Source: Ramlibacter rhizophilus
GTDB lineage: Bacteria; Pseudomonadota; Gammaproteobacteria; Burkholderiales; Burkholderiaceae_C
Assembly (NCBI RefSeq): GCF_004681965.1
Contig: NZ_SMLL01000001.1
Coordinates: forward strand, 124,001-188,000
Length of the DNA: 64,000 nucleotides
Reading direction: 5' to 3'
In this document: positions 24,127 through 32,908 of the stretch, one piece after another
Position numbering within the stretch: the stretch's first letter is position 1
Layout: each line of letters starts with the position of its first letter
Program-made: the position numbers and the translations under genes
Notes under the pieces: generated by a model
Databases searched by the model: none
What the model was told of the DNA's origin: nothing
What the model saw: the letters and a program-made list of their open reading frames with translations, nothing else

Positions 24127-25389
24127 TCACCCCTTCACCGGGAACCCCACCGTCTCCGCCGGATGCACCGGCCGCTGGCCGATCTCCGGCCAGCGTGAGC
24201 GCAGGTAGAGCCAGGCCACCAATCCCACGCTCATCATCAGCAGGGATGCCGTTGCCAGCGCCCGCGTGCTGTGCATCACCAGCGGCGCGATCGCGCCGGC
24301 GACGATGCCGTTGGCGGTGGAGCCCACCACGGCCTGCAGGGAGGATGCGAGGCCGCGGCGGGTGGGGTGCAGGTCCAGCACCAGCAGCGTGACCACCGGC
24401 ACCGTGAGCGACCAGCCGAAGCCGAACACCGCGATCGGGATCAGCGCCCATTCCGCGCGTGCCACCCACAGCAGGTTGGCCGCCACGTTCAGCACGGAGA
24501 CCGCCAGCATGACCGCGAAGCCCCAGCGGATCTGGCGCTTGGGTGCGATGCGGCCGGCCAGCCGGCCACTGGCCCAGGCGCCGCCCATGATGCCGGCAAT
24601 GCTCAGCACGAAGAACCAGAAGAACTGCGTGGGGGCAAGCTGCAGGTGCGTGCCCAGGAACTCCGGCGCCGAGAGCACGTAGAGGAACATGCCGTTGAAC
24701 GGAATCCCGCTTGCAAGGGCCAACAGCACGAAGCGGGGATCGGCCACCAGCGTGCGGTAGCCCTGCATGAGGCTGGCCAGCTCGAAGGGTTGGCGATCGT
24801 CGGCGTGCAGCGTCTCGGGCAGCAGCCGCTGGTTGGCGATCCACAGCACCGCGCCCACGGCGGTGAGGAACCAGAAGATCGCATGCCAGCCGGCATGCAC
24901 GAACAGCCAGCCGCCGATGATGGGCGCCACCGCCGGCGCCACGCCGAAGTAGATGGTCACCTGGCTCATGACCTTCTGCGCCTCGGCCGGCGGGAACATG
25001 TCGCGGATCACCGCGCGCGAGACCACGATGCCCGCGCCGGTCGCCAGGCCCTGCAGCGCGCGGAAGAACACGAGCTGGCCGACGGTCTGCGACAGCGCGC
25101 ACCCGGCCGAGGCCAGCGTGAACACCGCGATGCCCCAGAGCACGACGGGCCGGCGACCGAAACTGTCCGACAGCGCGCCATGGAACAGGTTCATGAAGGC
25201 GAAGCCGAACAGGTAGGCCGACAGGGTTTGCTGCATCTCCACCGGCGTCGCGCCCAGCGAGCGGGCCATGCCCGAAAAGGCCGGGATGTAGGTGTCCACC
25301 GCGAAGGGGCCCAGCATGCCCAGCACGGCCAGGAGGAGGGCAAGCGCCCAGCGCGGGGCGGTCCAGAGGTGGTGGGCGTCGGGATTCAT
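24127..25389 (-). CDS. Bcr/CflA-type MFS drug exporter
   Basis: A 420-residue MFS transporter with about 12 membrane spans. The first span holds LGMLGPFAVDTYIPAF, the Bcr/CflA signature with the D-T-Y motif; motif A is GALSDSFGRRPVVLWG, and RALQGLATGAGIVVSRAVIRD follows in span 4-5. The family exports drugs and small molecules such as bicyclomycin, sulfonamides or cysteine by proton antiport. It is divergent from the terephthalate-type operon over 172 bases and may share regulation, but its substrate is unknown. Confidence 0.88.
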   Translation of the reverse strand: MNPDAHHLWTAPRWALALLLAVLGMLGPFAVDTYIPAFSGMARSLGATPVEMQQTLSAYLFGFAFMNLFHGALSDSFGRRPVVLWGIAVFTLASAGCALSQTVGQLVFFRALQGLATGAGIVVSRAVIRDMFPPAEAQKVMSQVTIYFGVAPAVAPIIGGWLFVHAGWHAIFWFLTAVGAVLWIANQRLLPETLHADDRQPFELASLMQGYRTLVADPRFVLLALASGIPFNGMFLYVLSAPEFLGTHLQLAPTQFFWFFVLSIAGIMGGAWASGRLAGRIAPKRQIRWGFAVMLAVSVLNVAANLLWVARAEWALIPIAVFGFGWSLTVPVVTLLVLDLHPTRRGLASSLQAVVGSTANGIVAGAIAPLVMHSTRALATASLLMMSVGLVAWLYLRSRWPEIGQRPVHPAETVGFPVKG

Positions 25390-25432
25390 CGGAGGGCGAG
25401 GAGCTTACCTGCCTGGCTCGCAACACGCAGAA

Positions 25433-25449
25433 TGTTCGATATCCGGACA
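25433..25449. promoter_or_regulatory. Candidate IclR-type operator
   Basis: TGTTCGATATCCGGACA is a 17-base imperfect palindrome (TGTTCG-N5-CGGACA, one mismatch) in the gap between the MFS gene and the tphC-like gene. IclR-family activators such as TphR of Comamonas control tph operons and bind palindromes of about this size. No IclR gene is in this window, so the call is tentative. Confidence 0.35.
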
Positions 25450-25485
25450 AATAGTTCGTAATCGGTTGATCGACATCAAAGTCGC

Positions 25486-25491
25486 TAGACT
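25486..25491 (+). promoter_or_regulatory. Candidate -10 of the tph-type operon
   Basis: TAGACT within CTAGACTGGC, 71 bases before the tphC-like ATG and 37 bases downstream of the palindrome at 25433-25449. The ten bases are identical to those before the LeuC-like operon. TTGATC at 25466 is a -35-like hexamer, but its spacing of 14 bases is short. Confidence 0.35.
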
Positions 25492-25561
25492 GGCCTCACC
25501 GCGACGCCCGGCCTTGGAACCACCTCGGCCGCGACCTGGATTCCTCACTGGAGACAAGCCC

Positions 25562-26551
25562 ATGAACCCCTCCTTCAAGATTGCCGTCCGTCCCCTGGCC
25601 GCGCTGCTGGCCGCCGCGTCCCTGATGGCGGTCGCGCCTTCGAGCGCGCTGGCGCAGCCGGCGGACAAGCCGCTTCGCATCGTCGTGCCCTTCCCGGCGG
25701 GCGGCACCGCCGACGTGCTGCCGCGCCTTCTGGCCGACAAGATGCGCGACGCTTATCCGGCCGGCGTGGTCGTGGAGAACAAGACCGGCGCGGGCGGCAA
25801 CATCGGCGCCGAGTCCGTGGCCCGCTCGGACGCCGACGGCAGCACGCTGCTGGCCTCGCCCCCCGGGCCGATCGCGATCAACCAGCACCTGTACAAGTCG
25901 CTGCCCTTCGACCCCACCAAGTGGGTGCCCATCACCGTCATGGCCACCGTGCCCAACGTGCTGGCCGTGAGCAACAAGCTGCCGGTCAAGACGGTGGACG
26001 AATTCATCGCCTACCTCAAGGCCAACCCGGGCAAGGTGAGCTATGCCTCGCAGGGCAACGGATCGACCTCGCACCTCACGGCCAACCTGTTCATGCAGCT
26101 GACCGGCACCGAGATGACGCACATCCCCTACCGCGGCACCGCGCCGGCGCTGAACGACCTGGTGGGCGGACAGGTGGACGTGTTCTTCGACAACATCGCC
26201 TCCTCGGCGCAGTTCCACCAGGGCGGTCGCATCAAGATCCTGGCCGTGGCCGACGAGAAGCGCTCCAGCGTGCTGCCCCAGGTGCCCACCTTCGCCGAGC
26301 AGAAGCTGCCCAACATGCAGGCCGTGACCTTCTTCACCGTGGTCGCGCCCCCCGGCACCCCGCAGGCCGCCGTGGACAAGGCCTACAAGGCCTTCAGCGG
26401 CGCCATCTCGCAGCCGGACGTGAAGCAGAAGTTCGCCGCCCAGGGCGCCGAGCCGCGCGGCTGGTCGCCCCAGCAGACCGGCCAGTTCGTCAAGGCCGAG
26501 TCCGAGAAGTGGAACAAGGTGATCAAGAGCGCCAACGTCACCGTCGATTGA
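25562..26551 (+). CDS. tphC: Terephthalate-type Bug periplasmic binding protein
   Basis: A 329-residue Bug/TctC protein. The signal peptide spans ~residues 1-32, ending ALAQ. The mature protein starts [20 protein letters not shown] and includes [40 protein letters not shown] and [11 protein letters not shown]. TphC of Comamonas E6 binds terephthalate and works with a TctAB-type membrane pair encoded elsewhere. Here it is the first gene of a tphC-A2-A3-B-A1 arrangement, 10 bases before the oxygenase gene. The specific ligand is inferred from context. Confidence 0.85.
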   Translation: MNPSFKIAVRPLAALLAAASLMAVAPSSALAQPADKPLRIVVPFPAGGTADVLPRLLADKMRDAYPAGVVVENKTGAGGNIGAESVARSDADGSTLLASPPGPIAINQHLYKSLPFDPTKWVPITVMATVPNVLAVSNKLPVKTVDEFIAYLKANPGKVSYASQGNGSTSHLTANLFMQLTGTEMTHIPYRGTAPALNDLVGGQVDVFFDNIASSAQFHQGGRIKILAVADEKRSSVLPQVPTFAEQKLPNMQAVTFFTVVAPPGTPQAAVDKAYKAFSGAISQPDVKQKFAAQGAEPRGWSPQQTGQFVKAESEKWNKVIKSANVTVD

Positions 26552-26560
26552 AGACCGCCA

Positions 26561-27792
26561 TGCAGGAGCAGACGATTCACTGGAAGGACACGCTCACGCG
26601 CGTGCCCTATGCGGTCTATACCGACCCGCAGACCCGGCAGCAGGAGCAGGAGCGCGTCTTCCGCGGCGCCACCTGGAACTACCTGTGCCTGGAGGCGGAA
26701 CTGCCCGAGGCGGGCAGCTACCGCACCACCTTCGTGGGTGAGACGCCGGTCGTGGCCGTCAAGGACACGGACGGCGAGGTCTACGCCTTCGAGAACCGCT
26801 GCGCCCATCGCGGCGCGCTGATCGCACTGGAGAAATCCGGCCGCGCCGACAACTTCCAGTGCGTCTACCACGCCTGGAGCTACAACCTGCAGGGCGACCT
26901 CACCGGCGTGGCTTTCGAGAAGGGCGTCAAGGGCCAGGGCGGCATGCCCGCGAGCTTCTCCAAGGAGGAACATGGCCCGCGCAAGCTGCGCGTGGCGGTG
27001 TACTGCGGTCTGGTGTTCGCAAGCTTCAGCGACGAGGTGCCGCCCATCGAGGAGTACCTGGGCGAGGAGATCTGCGCGCGCATCGAGCGCGTGCTGCACA
27101 AGCCCGTGCAGGTCATCGGCCGCTTCACGCAGGCCCTGCCCAACGACTGGAAGCTCTACGTGGAGAACGTGCGCGACACCTACCACGCGAGCCTGCTGCA
27201 CCTGTTCTTCACCACCTTCGAGCTCAACCGCCTGTCGCAAAAGGGCGGGGTGATCGTGGACGAGTCGGGCGGCAACCACGTGAGCTACTCCATGATCGAC
27301 ACCAGCGCCAAGGACAGCTCCTACCGCGAGCAGGGCCTGCGCTCGGACCACGATCGCTACCGCCTCAAGGACCCTTCCGTGCTGGAGGGCTTCCACGAGT
27401 GGGACGACGGCATCACGCTGCAGATCCTCTCGGTCTTCCCCGGCTTCGTGCTGCAGCAGATCCAGAACTGCCTGGCCGTGCGGCAGGTGCTGCCCAGGGG
27501 CGCGCAGCGCTCCGAGCTGAACTGGACCTACCTGGGCTTCGCGGACGACACGCCCGAGCAGCGCAAGGTGCGCCTGAAGCAGGCCAACCTGGTCGGCCCG
27601 GCCGGCTTCATCTCCATGGAGGACGGCGCCGTGGGCGGCTTCGTGCAGCGCGGCATCGCCGGGGCGCAGGACATGGAGGCGGTGGTCGAGATGGGCGGCG
27701 ACTCGGTGGCCTCCAGCGACGGCCGCGCCACGGAAACGTCCGTGCGCGGCTTCTGGAAGGCCTACCGCCAGCACATGGGGGTGGGCGCATGA
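26561..27792 (+). CDS. tphA2: Terephthalate 1,2-dioxygenase large (alpha) subunit
   Basis: A 410-residue Rieske non-heme iron oxygenase alpha subunit. The Rieske ligands are C81-x-H83 ([14 protein letters not shown]) and C101-x2-H104 (CVYHAW); the mononuclear iron histidines are H209 and H214 in [11 protein letters not shown], with D206 as the bridging residue and a later Asp in [10 protein letters not shown]. Long stretches agree with my memory of Comamonas TphA2. It inserts O2 into terephthalate to give the 1,2-cis-dihydrodiol. The operon mates (beta subunit, PdxA-like dehydrogenase, reductase) support this over anthranilate or benzoate dioxygenase. It overlaps tphA3 by ATGA. Confidence 0.9.
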
Positions 27793-28253
27793 TCGACCTG
27801 CAAGCCTTGCTCGCCTTCAACGCGGCCTACGCCGAAGCCATCGACGACGACCACCTGGAGCGCTGGCCCCTCTTTTTCGCGCAGAGCTGCCACTACCGCA
27901 TCACCCATGTGGAGAACGAGCGCGAGGGCCTGCCGGCCGGCGTGGTCTGGGCCGACTCGCGCGCCATGCTGGAGGACCGCGTCGCGGCGCTGCGCGAGGC
28001 CAACATCTACGAGCGCCAGCGCTATCGCCACCTGCTGGGCATTCCGGTGGTGGAGCGCGCCGACGCGCACGGCGCCACGGCCCGCACGCCCTTCATGGTC
28101 GCGCGCGTCATGGCCAACGGCGAGACGCTGCTCTTTGCCACCGGCGTGTACCGCGACCGCTTCGTCAAGGAAGGCGGCGAGCTGCGCCTGGCCGAGCGCG
28201 TGGCGGTGTGCGACAGCACCGTCACCGACACGCTGATGGCGCTGCCCCTGTGA
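27789..28253 (+). CDS. tphA3: Terephthalate 1,2-dioxygenase small (beta) subunit
   Basis: A 154-residue ring-hydroxylating dioxygenase beta subunit of the SnoaL-like/cystatin fold. It begins [28 protein letters not shown] and contains [20 protein letters not shown] and [14 protein letters not shown], which are typical of this family. It is structural, completing the alpha3beta3 oxygenase. Its ATG overlaps the tphA2 stop (ATGA), and its own stop overlaps the next ATG (TGATG), so the three proteins are probably made in balanced amounts. Confidence 0.9.
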   Translation: MIDLQALLAFNAAYAEAIDDDHLERWPLFFAQSCHYRITHVENEREGLPAGVVWADSRAMLEDRVAALREANIYERQRYRHLLGIPVVERADAHGATARTPFMVARVMANGETLLFATGVYRDRFVKEGGELRLAERVAVCDSTVTDTLMALPL

Positions 28254-29206
28254 TGACCGGCGCGCGTCGCATCGCCCTGAGCGTGGGCGACCCCAATGGC
28301 ATCGGCCCGGAGATCGTGCTCAAGGCGCTGCAGGCGTTGGAGGGCGAGCCGGGCTTGCACGTGGCGGTGTTCGGTCCGCGCGAGGTGCTGGCCCGCGCCG
28401 CCGAGGTCACCGGCCTGGGCGAGGTGCTGGCGCGCGCCGAGCTGCGACCCACGCCCGATCTCCCGGCCAGCTCGGCGCGCTTCGGCGAAGTGAACGCCGC
28501 CGCCGGCGAAAGCGCCGTGGCCAGCGCCACCGCCGCCATCGAGGCCTGCCGGCGCGGCGAGTTCGACGCCGTGGTGGCCGGGCCGCACCACGAAACCGCC
28601 ATCGCGCAGGCCGGCATCCGCTTCAACGGCTATGCCTCGCTGCTGGCGCGCCTGTGCGGCCAGCCGGAAGACCGGGTCTTCCTGATGCTGGTGGGAGGGG
28701 GACTGCGCATCGTCCACGCCACGCTGCACGAGAGCGTGGCCACGGCCCTGGGCCGCCTCACGCCCGAGCTGGTGGTGGCCGCTACCGAAGCCGGCGTGCG
28801 CGCCTGCCGGGCGCTGGGCGTCGAGCGCCCCCGCGTCGCGCTCTTCGGCATCAACCCGCACGCGTCCGAAGGCACGCTCTTCGGGCCGGAGGACGCGCGC
28901 TGCACCGTGCCCGCGGCGCGGCGCCTGCGCGAGCAGGGCCTGGACGTGGCCGACCCGCAGGGCGCCGACGTGCTCCTGGCCGACCACGCCCGCCGCCCGC
29001 ACGACCTGTACGTGGCCATGCTCCACGACCAGGGCCACATCCCCATCAAGCTGCTCGCGCCCCAGGGCGCCAGCGCCGTCTCAATCGGCGGCGAGGTGCT
29101 TCTGGCCAGCACCGGCCACGGCAGCGCGATGGACATCGCCGGCACCGGCCAGGCCCGCCCCGACGCGCTGCTGCGGAGCCTCCGCCTGCTGGCCGGCATT
29201 TCCTGA
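28253..29206 (+). CDS. tphB: Terephthalate dihydrodiol dehydrogenase (PdxA family)
   Basis: A 317-residue NAD-dependent dehydrogenase of the PdxA/TphB family. Visible are [20 protein letters not shown], the metal/substrate region [21 protein letters not shown], and [13 protein letters not shown]. TphB oxidises and decarboxylates 1,2-dihydroxy-3,5-cyclohexadiene-1,4-dicarboxylate to protocatechuate. Position inside this operon argues against vitamin B6 synthesis, in which PdxA is the paralogue. The start at 28253 overlaps the tphA3 stop. A protocatechuate ring-cleavage gene is not seen next to the operon. Confidence 0.88.
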   Translation: MTGARRIALSVGDPNGIGPEIVLKALQALEGEPGLHVAVFGPREVLARAAEVTGLGEVLARAELRPTPDLPASSARFGEVNAAAGESAVASATAAIEACRRGEFDAVVAGPHHETAIAQAGIRFNGYASLLARLCGQPEDRVFLMLVGGGLRIVHATLHESVATALGRLTPELVVAATEAGVRACRALGVERPRVALFGINPHASEGTLFGPEDARCTVPAARRLREQGLDVADPQGADVLLADHARRPHDLYVAMLHDQGHIPIKLLAPQGASAVSIGGEVLLASTGHGSAMDIAGTGQARPDALLRSLRLLAGIS

Positions 29207-29228
29207 ACCTTTTTCTTTTCCCACCGCC

Positions 29229-30230
29229 ATGGCCCACCAGATCCGCATTGCCGGAACCGAGCTGAGCTTCGCCTGCGAGGACGGCCAGAACATCCTGGAC
29301 GCCGCGCTCAAGGCCAACATCGAGATGCCCTACTCGTGCCGCAAGGGCGTGTGCGGCAACTGCGCCGGCAAGGTGAGCGCGGGCGAGGTGCAGTGCTCGC
29401 CCCAGGCCTCGGCCGAGGCCACGCCGCCGGGCGAGGTGCTGTACTGCCAGTGCGCGCCGCTGGGCGACCTGGAGATCCTCCCCGCCGCCTGGAAGCGCAT
29501 CGAGCCGGGCGCGCGCAAGCGCTTTGCGGCCAAGGTGTTCCGCAACACCCAGGCCGCCGAGGACGTGAACATCCTGCAGCTGCGCCTGCCCGCCGGCCAG
29601 CGCGCGAAGTTCAACGCCGGCCAGTACCTGCAGGTGCAACTGCCCGACGGCAGCCGCCGCTCCTACTCCATGGCCAACCCGCCGCACGAGAGCGACTCGC
29701 TGCAACTGCACATCCGCCACGTCGCGGGCGGGCAGTTCACGCAGATCGTGCCCACGCTCAAGGCGGGTGACGTGCTGGAGGTGGAGCTGCCCTACGGCCA
29801 CTTCGAGCTGCGCGAGGAGGCGCAGGCGCCCATGGTCTGCGTGGCCGGAGGCACGGGCTTCGCGCCGGTCAAGTCCCTGCTGGACGACATGGTCAAGAAG
29901 AAGATCGACCGGCCCGTCACCCTGATCTGGGGCGGCCGCAACCGCTCGGGCCTGTACCTCATGAGCGCGGTGGAGCGCTGGCAGAAGCTGTTGCCCCGCT
30001 TCCGCTTCGTCGCCGCGCTGGAGGATGCCGCGGACGCGCAGGCGCTGGGGGGATTCCACGGGCGGGTGGACCAGGCCTTGCAGTCCGAATTCGGATCATT
30101 GACCGGCCACGAGGTGTACTGCTGCGGCTCTCCGGGCATGGTGAACGCGGTGCGCCAGGCCAGCGAGCAGCTGGGGCTGGCGCACGAGCATTTCTTCAGC
30201 GATTCCTTTGTGCCGGGGCCGGCGGCCTGA
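29229..30230 (+). CDS. tphA1: Terephthalate dioxygenase reductase component
   Basis: A 333-residue electron-transfer protein. An N-terminal plant-type [2Fe-2S] ferredoxin domain has CRKGVCGNCAGKV with the first three cysteines and the fourth in LYCQCAPLGD; the FAD domain follows with RSYSMANPP (~residues 140-150), and the NAD domain shows VAGGTGFAPVKSLL and ends with CCGSPGMVNAV. It passes electrons from NAD(P)H to the oxygenase. It is the final gene of the operon, 22 bases after tphB. Confidence 0.9.
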   Translation: MAHQIRIAGTELSFACEDGQNILDAALKANIEMPYSCRKGVCGNCAGKVSAGEVQCSPQASAEATPPGEVLYCQCAPLGDLEILPAAWKRIEPGARKRFAAKVFRNTQAAEDVNILQLRLPAGQRAKFNAGQYLQVQLPDGSRRSYSMANPPHESDSLQLHIRHVAGGQFTQIVPTLKAGDVLEVELPYGHFELREEAQAPMVCVAGGTGFAPVKSLLDDMVKKKIDRPVTLIWGGRNRSGLYLMSAVERWQKLLPRFRFVAALEDAADAQALGGFHGRVDQALQSEFGSLTGHEVYCCGSPGMVNAVRQASEQLGLAHEHFFSDSFVPGPAA

Positions 30231-30246
30231 GGTGGGGCGGCCCGGG

Positions 30247-30265
30247 TCGCCGGCTCAGCCGGCGA
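30247..30265. terminator. Hairpin between tphA1 and the convergent orphan gene
   Basis: TCGCCGGCTCAGCCGGCGA is a perfect palindrome around one base, 17 bases after the tphA1 stop and 10 bases before the end of the convergent gene. There is no T-run on either side, so it may only pause transcription or act with Rho. Confidence 0.4.
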
Positions 30266-30274
30266 ACGACTGAA

Positions 30275-31465
30275 TCACCGGTCCGGCGTGGCCCTCTCCA
30301 TGGCTTTGAGGAATGCGGCCTCTTGCTGCGAAGGCACCGGGGCGGCTTTCGGAGCCGGGCCGATCTTGCTCAAGTCGAAGGCTTCGATGCGTTGCATTAG
30401 TGTTGCGGGGGCGTATCGCGCCAGCGCTATATGAGCTTCGAGCAACGGGTTTGTTTTCATGGCCTTGGCCGCTTTCACGATGACGGCCTGGAAGCGCCCC
30501 GCGTCTGCGAAGCAGTCCTCGACCTCTTGGCTTGCCACGCTCAGAAGTTGCCAGCGCTTCTGCGGCGATAGCAATTGCAGGTCCTCGGCCGGCATGTACG
30601 CGCTGGCAAGTGTCTGCTCATGGAATTGCGCCGAACCCGGTTCGGGCTCCGACTCCGAGTCCGATTCGACGGCAGGATGCGGAGGCGGCTGCACTGTGGC
30701 CTGCTGCGGCTCCGGTGTCCGGGCCTTGCTGTCTTGCTCCCTCGGCTGCGGCTGCGTAGCAGAAGCCGCCGCTCCCGGTTCCAGTTCCGACTCGACGGGT
30801 GCCCTCGTGGTCGGCTGCACTCTGGGCTGTTGCCGCTCCGGTGTCCGGGCCTTGCGGTTTGATGGCGCCGATGCCTGCGCCGACGTCGGCGGCTGCGTCA
30901 CGGCCCGGTACGCTTTGTCCACGCTCATTCCGTCGTTCTCTTTTAAGTGGTGTCCGACCAGAATCATGATCGCGTCCGAATAGCCATCGGGGGGTTGTCC
31001 GCCGCGCAGTTGGGTCTGAAAGTGGTGAACGACATCCTGAGCCGTGCCCAGCGGCAGCCCGCATGCCGACGCGAGTCTGCTGATCTGATCGGCGTAATCG
31101 CGAAGCTTTTTGAAGTCGGCAACCGTGATCGCCTTACCGTCAGCGGGCGGTTGCAAATGAGCGACTGCCAGTGAGATGACATTGTCCAACTGGTTTTGTT
31201 TGACGCGCGGATAGCTGTCCCTGAGGCTCTGGCGCAGGCCGTCGAGAACGACCTTGCGTGCTCCCGTGCGGTGCTCGGTGCGCGCAGCTTCCTTCGTGAT
31301 CCATGTCCAGCCCGTCTTGACTTTCAGGCTCTTTCCGTCTGCTCGAAGTTCGGCCGTATCTGGCACAGGTGCGCGCTTGGGCTGGGTACTTCCATCAATC
31401 TTCAGGCCGTCGCTGATCTCTCGAAGGGAGCGCGGTTGGCGGGGGAGCGTGATGCTGGTGGCCAT
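30275..31465 (-). CDS. Unrecognised protein with duplicated Pro/Glu-rich linker
   Basis: A 396-residue protein I cannot assign to a family. Residues ~50-190 look like an alpha-helical domain (KVVLDGLRQSLRDSYPRV, QLDNVISLAVAHLQPP). Residues 205-277 form a linker with two copies of one unit: KARTPERQQPRVQPTTRAPV (205 onward) and KARTPEPQQATVQPPPHPAV (247 onward), each ending in an acidic E/S-E-P run. Residues ~285-365 form a second helical domain. No signal peptide or membrane segment is present. Codon use looks less GC-rich than its neighbours. The layout resembles some secreted effector or modular adaptor proteins, but this is only a guess. Confidence 0.65.
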   Translation of the reverse strand: MATSITLPRQPRSLREISDGLKIDGSTQPKRAPVPDTAELRADGKSLKVKTGWTWITKEAARTEHRTGARKVVLDGLRQSLRDSYPRVKQNQLDNVISLAVAHLQPPADGKAITVADFKKLRDYADQISRLASACGLPLGTAQDVVHHFQTQLRGGQPPDGYSDAIMILVGHHLKENDGMSVDKAYRAVTQPPTSAQASAPSNRKARTPERQQPRVQPTTRAPVESELEPGAAASATQPQPREQDSKARTPEPQQATVQPPPHPAVESDSESEPEPGSAQFHEQTLASAYMPAEDLQLLSPQKRWQLLSVASQEVEDCFADAGRFQAVIVKAAKAMKTNPLLEAHIALARYAPATLMQRIEAFDLSKIGPAPKAAPVPSQQEAAFLKAMERATPDR

Positions 31466-31749
31466 GGCATGGTCCTGGTGAGTGGAGGAAGCTCATCGGT
31501 AACCGCCTTCGCTTCGGGGTTGCACGGTCCCTGCCGGAAGGTGCATCCACGGTGGTGCTGCCTGTATCCGCGGCCGGGTGGGTCTTGATCAGGACTGGCC
31601 GGCCGAGGTGCCCCGGCGCGGGCGCCCCGTACGCGGGCGGTCGCGCCTGGGTGGCGTACAGTCATGGCTCCTGCCCCGATCCATCAAGCCCCGACAGAGA
31701 TGCCTTGCCTGCGGATAGCCGCGATGGTCGCTGTCACCGCAGCCTCCTG
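31466..31749. other. Intergenic region between divergent genes
   Basis: 284 bases between the unrecognised protein and the HPP gene, presumably holding both promoters. I see no strong sigma-70 hexamers, repeats or RNA structure. Some upstream codons in frame with the HPP gene are open back to 31552, but they lack coding character compared with the protein proper. Confidence 0.4.
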
Positions 31750-32511
31750 ATGCCAGCCTTCATCCAGCGCAGCCTCCGCAAGCCGGTCAGGAAGTTCGCG
31801 GGCCGCCTTCGCGCCCTGCGCCGCGTCTCGCGCGGGCGCTCCCTGCGTCCGCTGGCGCACATGCCCGTGCTGCTGCGCGACATCGTGCTGGGCACCACCG
31901 GCATGGCCTTCGGCCTGCTGGTGACCGTGTGGATCACGCGCCTGGCCACGGGTGATCCCACGCTGTGGTGGATCGGGCCCATGGGCACCACGGCGCTGCT
32001 GCTGTTCTTCGTGCCGGCCAGCCCGCTGGTGCGGCCCTGGGCGGTGATCGGCGGGCATCTGGTGTCGGCGCTGGTGGGCCTGGGCATGCACCAGGCCCTG
32101 CCGGCCACGGCGGAAGTCGGCGTGCTGGCGGGGGTACTGGCGGCGGTGGCCATGTTCGCGCTGCGCTGCCTGCATCCGCCGGGGATCGCCATCGCGGTCA
32201 TCTCCGCCCTCGAAGGCACCGGCGTGCCGGCACCCGACTGGCTCGGCGTGGTCTGGCCGGTGCTGGTGGGGTCGGTCGTGATGGTGGCGCTGGGTCTGGC
32301 GTTCAACCGCCTCCTGCGCCGCGGGCATGCGCCGCGCGCGACCGCCCGGCGGGGCGGCCTGCGCCGCCAGCCGCTGGGTCTGCTGTCATCGGACATCGAG
32401 GCGGCGCTGGCCTCCTTCGGCGAGCCGCTGGACATCGACCCGCGCGACCTGGAGGAGGTGCTGCGCCGGGCGGAGCTGAACGCCCGCAGAAGGCAGGCCG
32501 GGCTGCGCTGA
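31750..32511 (+). CDS. HPP family membrane protein
   Basis: A 253-residue membrane protein of the HPP family. After an Arg-rich N-terminus it has about five membrane spans (residues ~45-195), containing the family motif in LRCLHPPGIAIAVISAL and GPMGTTALLLFFVPASPLVRPW. A plastid relative transports nitrite; bacterial members are little studied. A cytoplasmic Arg-rich tail of ~60 residues follows (SDIEAALASFGEPLDIDPRD). The ATG at 31750 was chosen because the family core begins shortly after; it ends directly against the convergent gene with no spacer. Confidence 0.78.
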   Translation: MPAFIQRSLRKPVRKFAGRLRALRRVSRGRSLRPLAHMPVLLRDIVLGTTGMAFGLLVTVWITRLATGDPTLWWIGPMGTTALLLFFVPASPLVRPWAVIGGHLVSALVGLGMHQALPATAEVGVLAGVLAAVAMFALRCLHPPGIAIAVISALEGTGVPAPDWLGVVWPVLVGSVVMVALGLAFNRLLRRGHAPRATARRGGLRRQPLGLLSSDIEAALASFGEPLDIDPRDLEEVLRRAELNARRRQAGLR

Positions 32512-32886
32512 CTACCCGAGGCCGAAGGCTTCGCGGAACGCGGCGCAGAAGGCCGGCGTGCCGCTCAGGGTGAGGCTGAGGGTGACGCGCGGTGCGCCGG
32601 GCGTGCCCGGGTCCAGGCGCAGGGTGCCGTCGTCCACCGCCACGTCCAGCGGCGTCGCGACCTCGCTCACGCCCTGCAGCGCGAAGTCCCATTCGCCGCC
32701 GGCCTCCAGCGGTCCCTGCGCGCCCGCGAACTCCCGGCCCGCCCAGGCCAGCACCCGCAGCACCTCGGCCTGCAGCGCGGAAAGCTGCGCGGGTGCGGCC
32801 GAGGCCAGGGCGTCGAAGCTGCCGTTGCCGTCCTCGTCCTCCGTGTAGTCGAAGTCGAGGAAGGCGAGGGGGAGGGCGTGGGGCAT
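32512..32886 (-). CDS. Conserved hypothetical protein
   Basis: A 124-residue acidic protein without recognised domain. It starts MPHALPLAFLDFDYTEDEDG and contains LEAGGEWDFALQGV and VTLSLTLSGTPAFCAAFREA. There is no signal peptide or membrane segment. Good codon bias and an exact fit between the HPP stop codon and the hydrolase gene support it being real. It may follow the hydrolase transcript, 22 bases downstream of that gene's stop. Confidence 0.6.
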   Translation of the reverse strand: MPHALPLAFLDFDYTEDEDGNGSFDALASAAPAQLSALQAEVLRVLAWAGREFAGAQGPLEAGGEWDFALQGVSEVATPLDVAVDDGTLRLDPGTPGAPRVTLSLTLSGTPAFCAAFREAFGLG

Positions 32887-32908
32887 GCCCGATCGTAGGC
32901 GAGCGTGA

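Noticed and set aside
28253..29206. pdxA of vitamin B6 synthesis.
   Set aside because: Overlaps tphA3 and lies inside a dioxygenase operon, as the paralogue tphB does.
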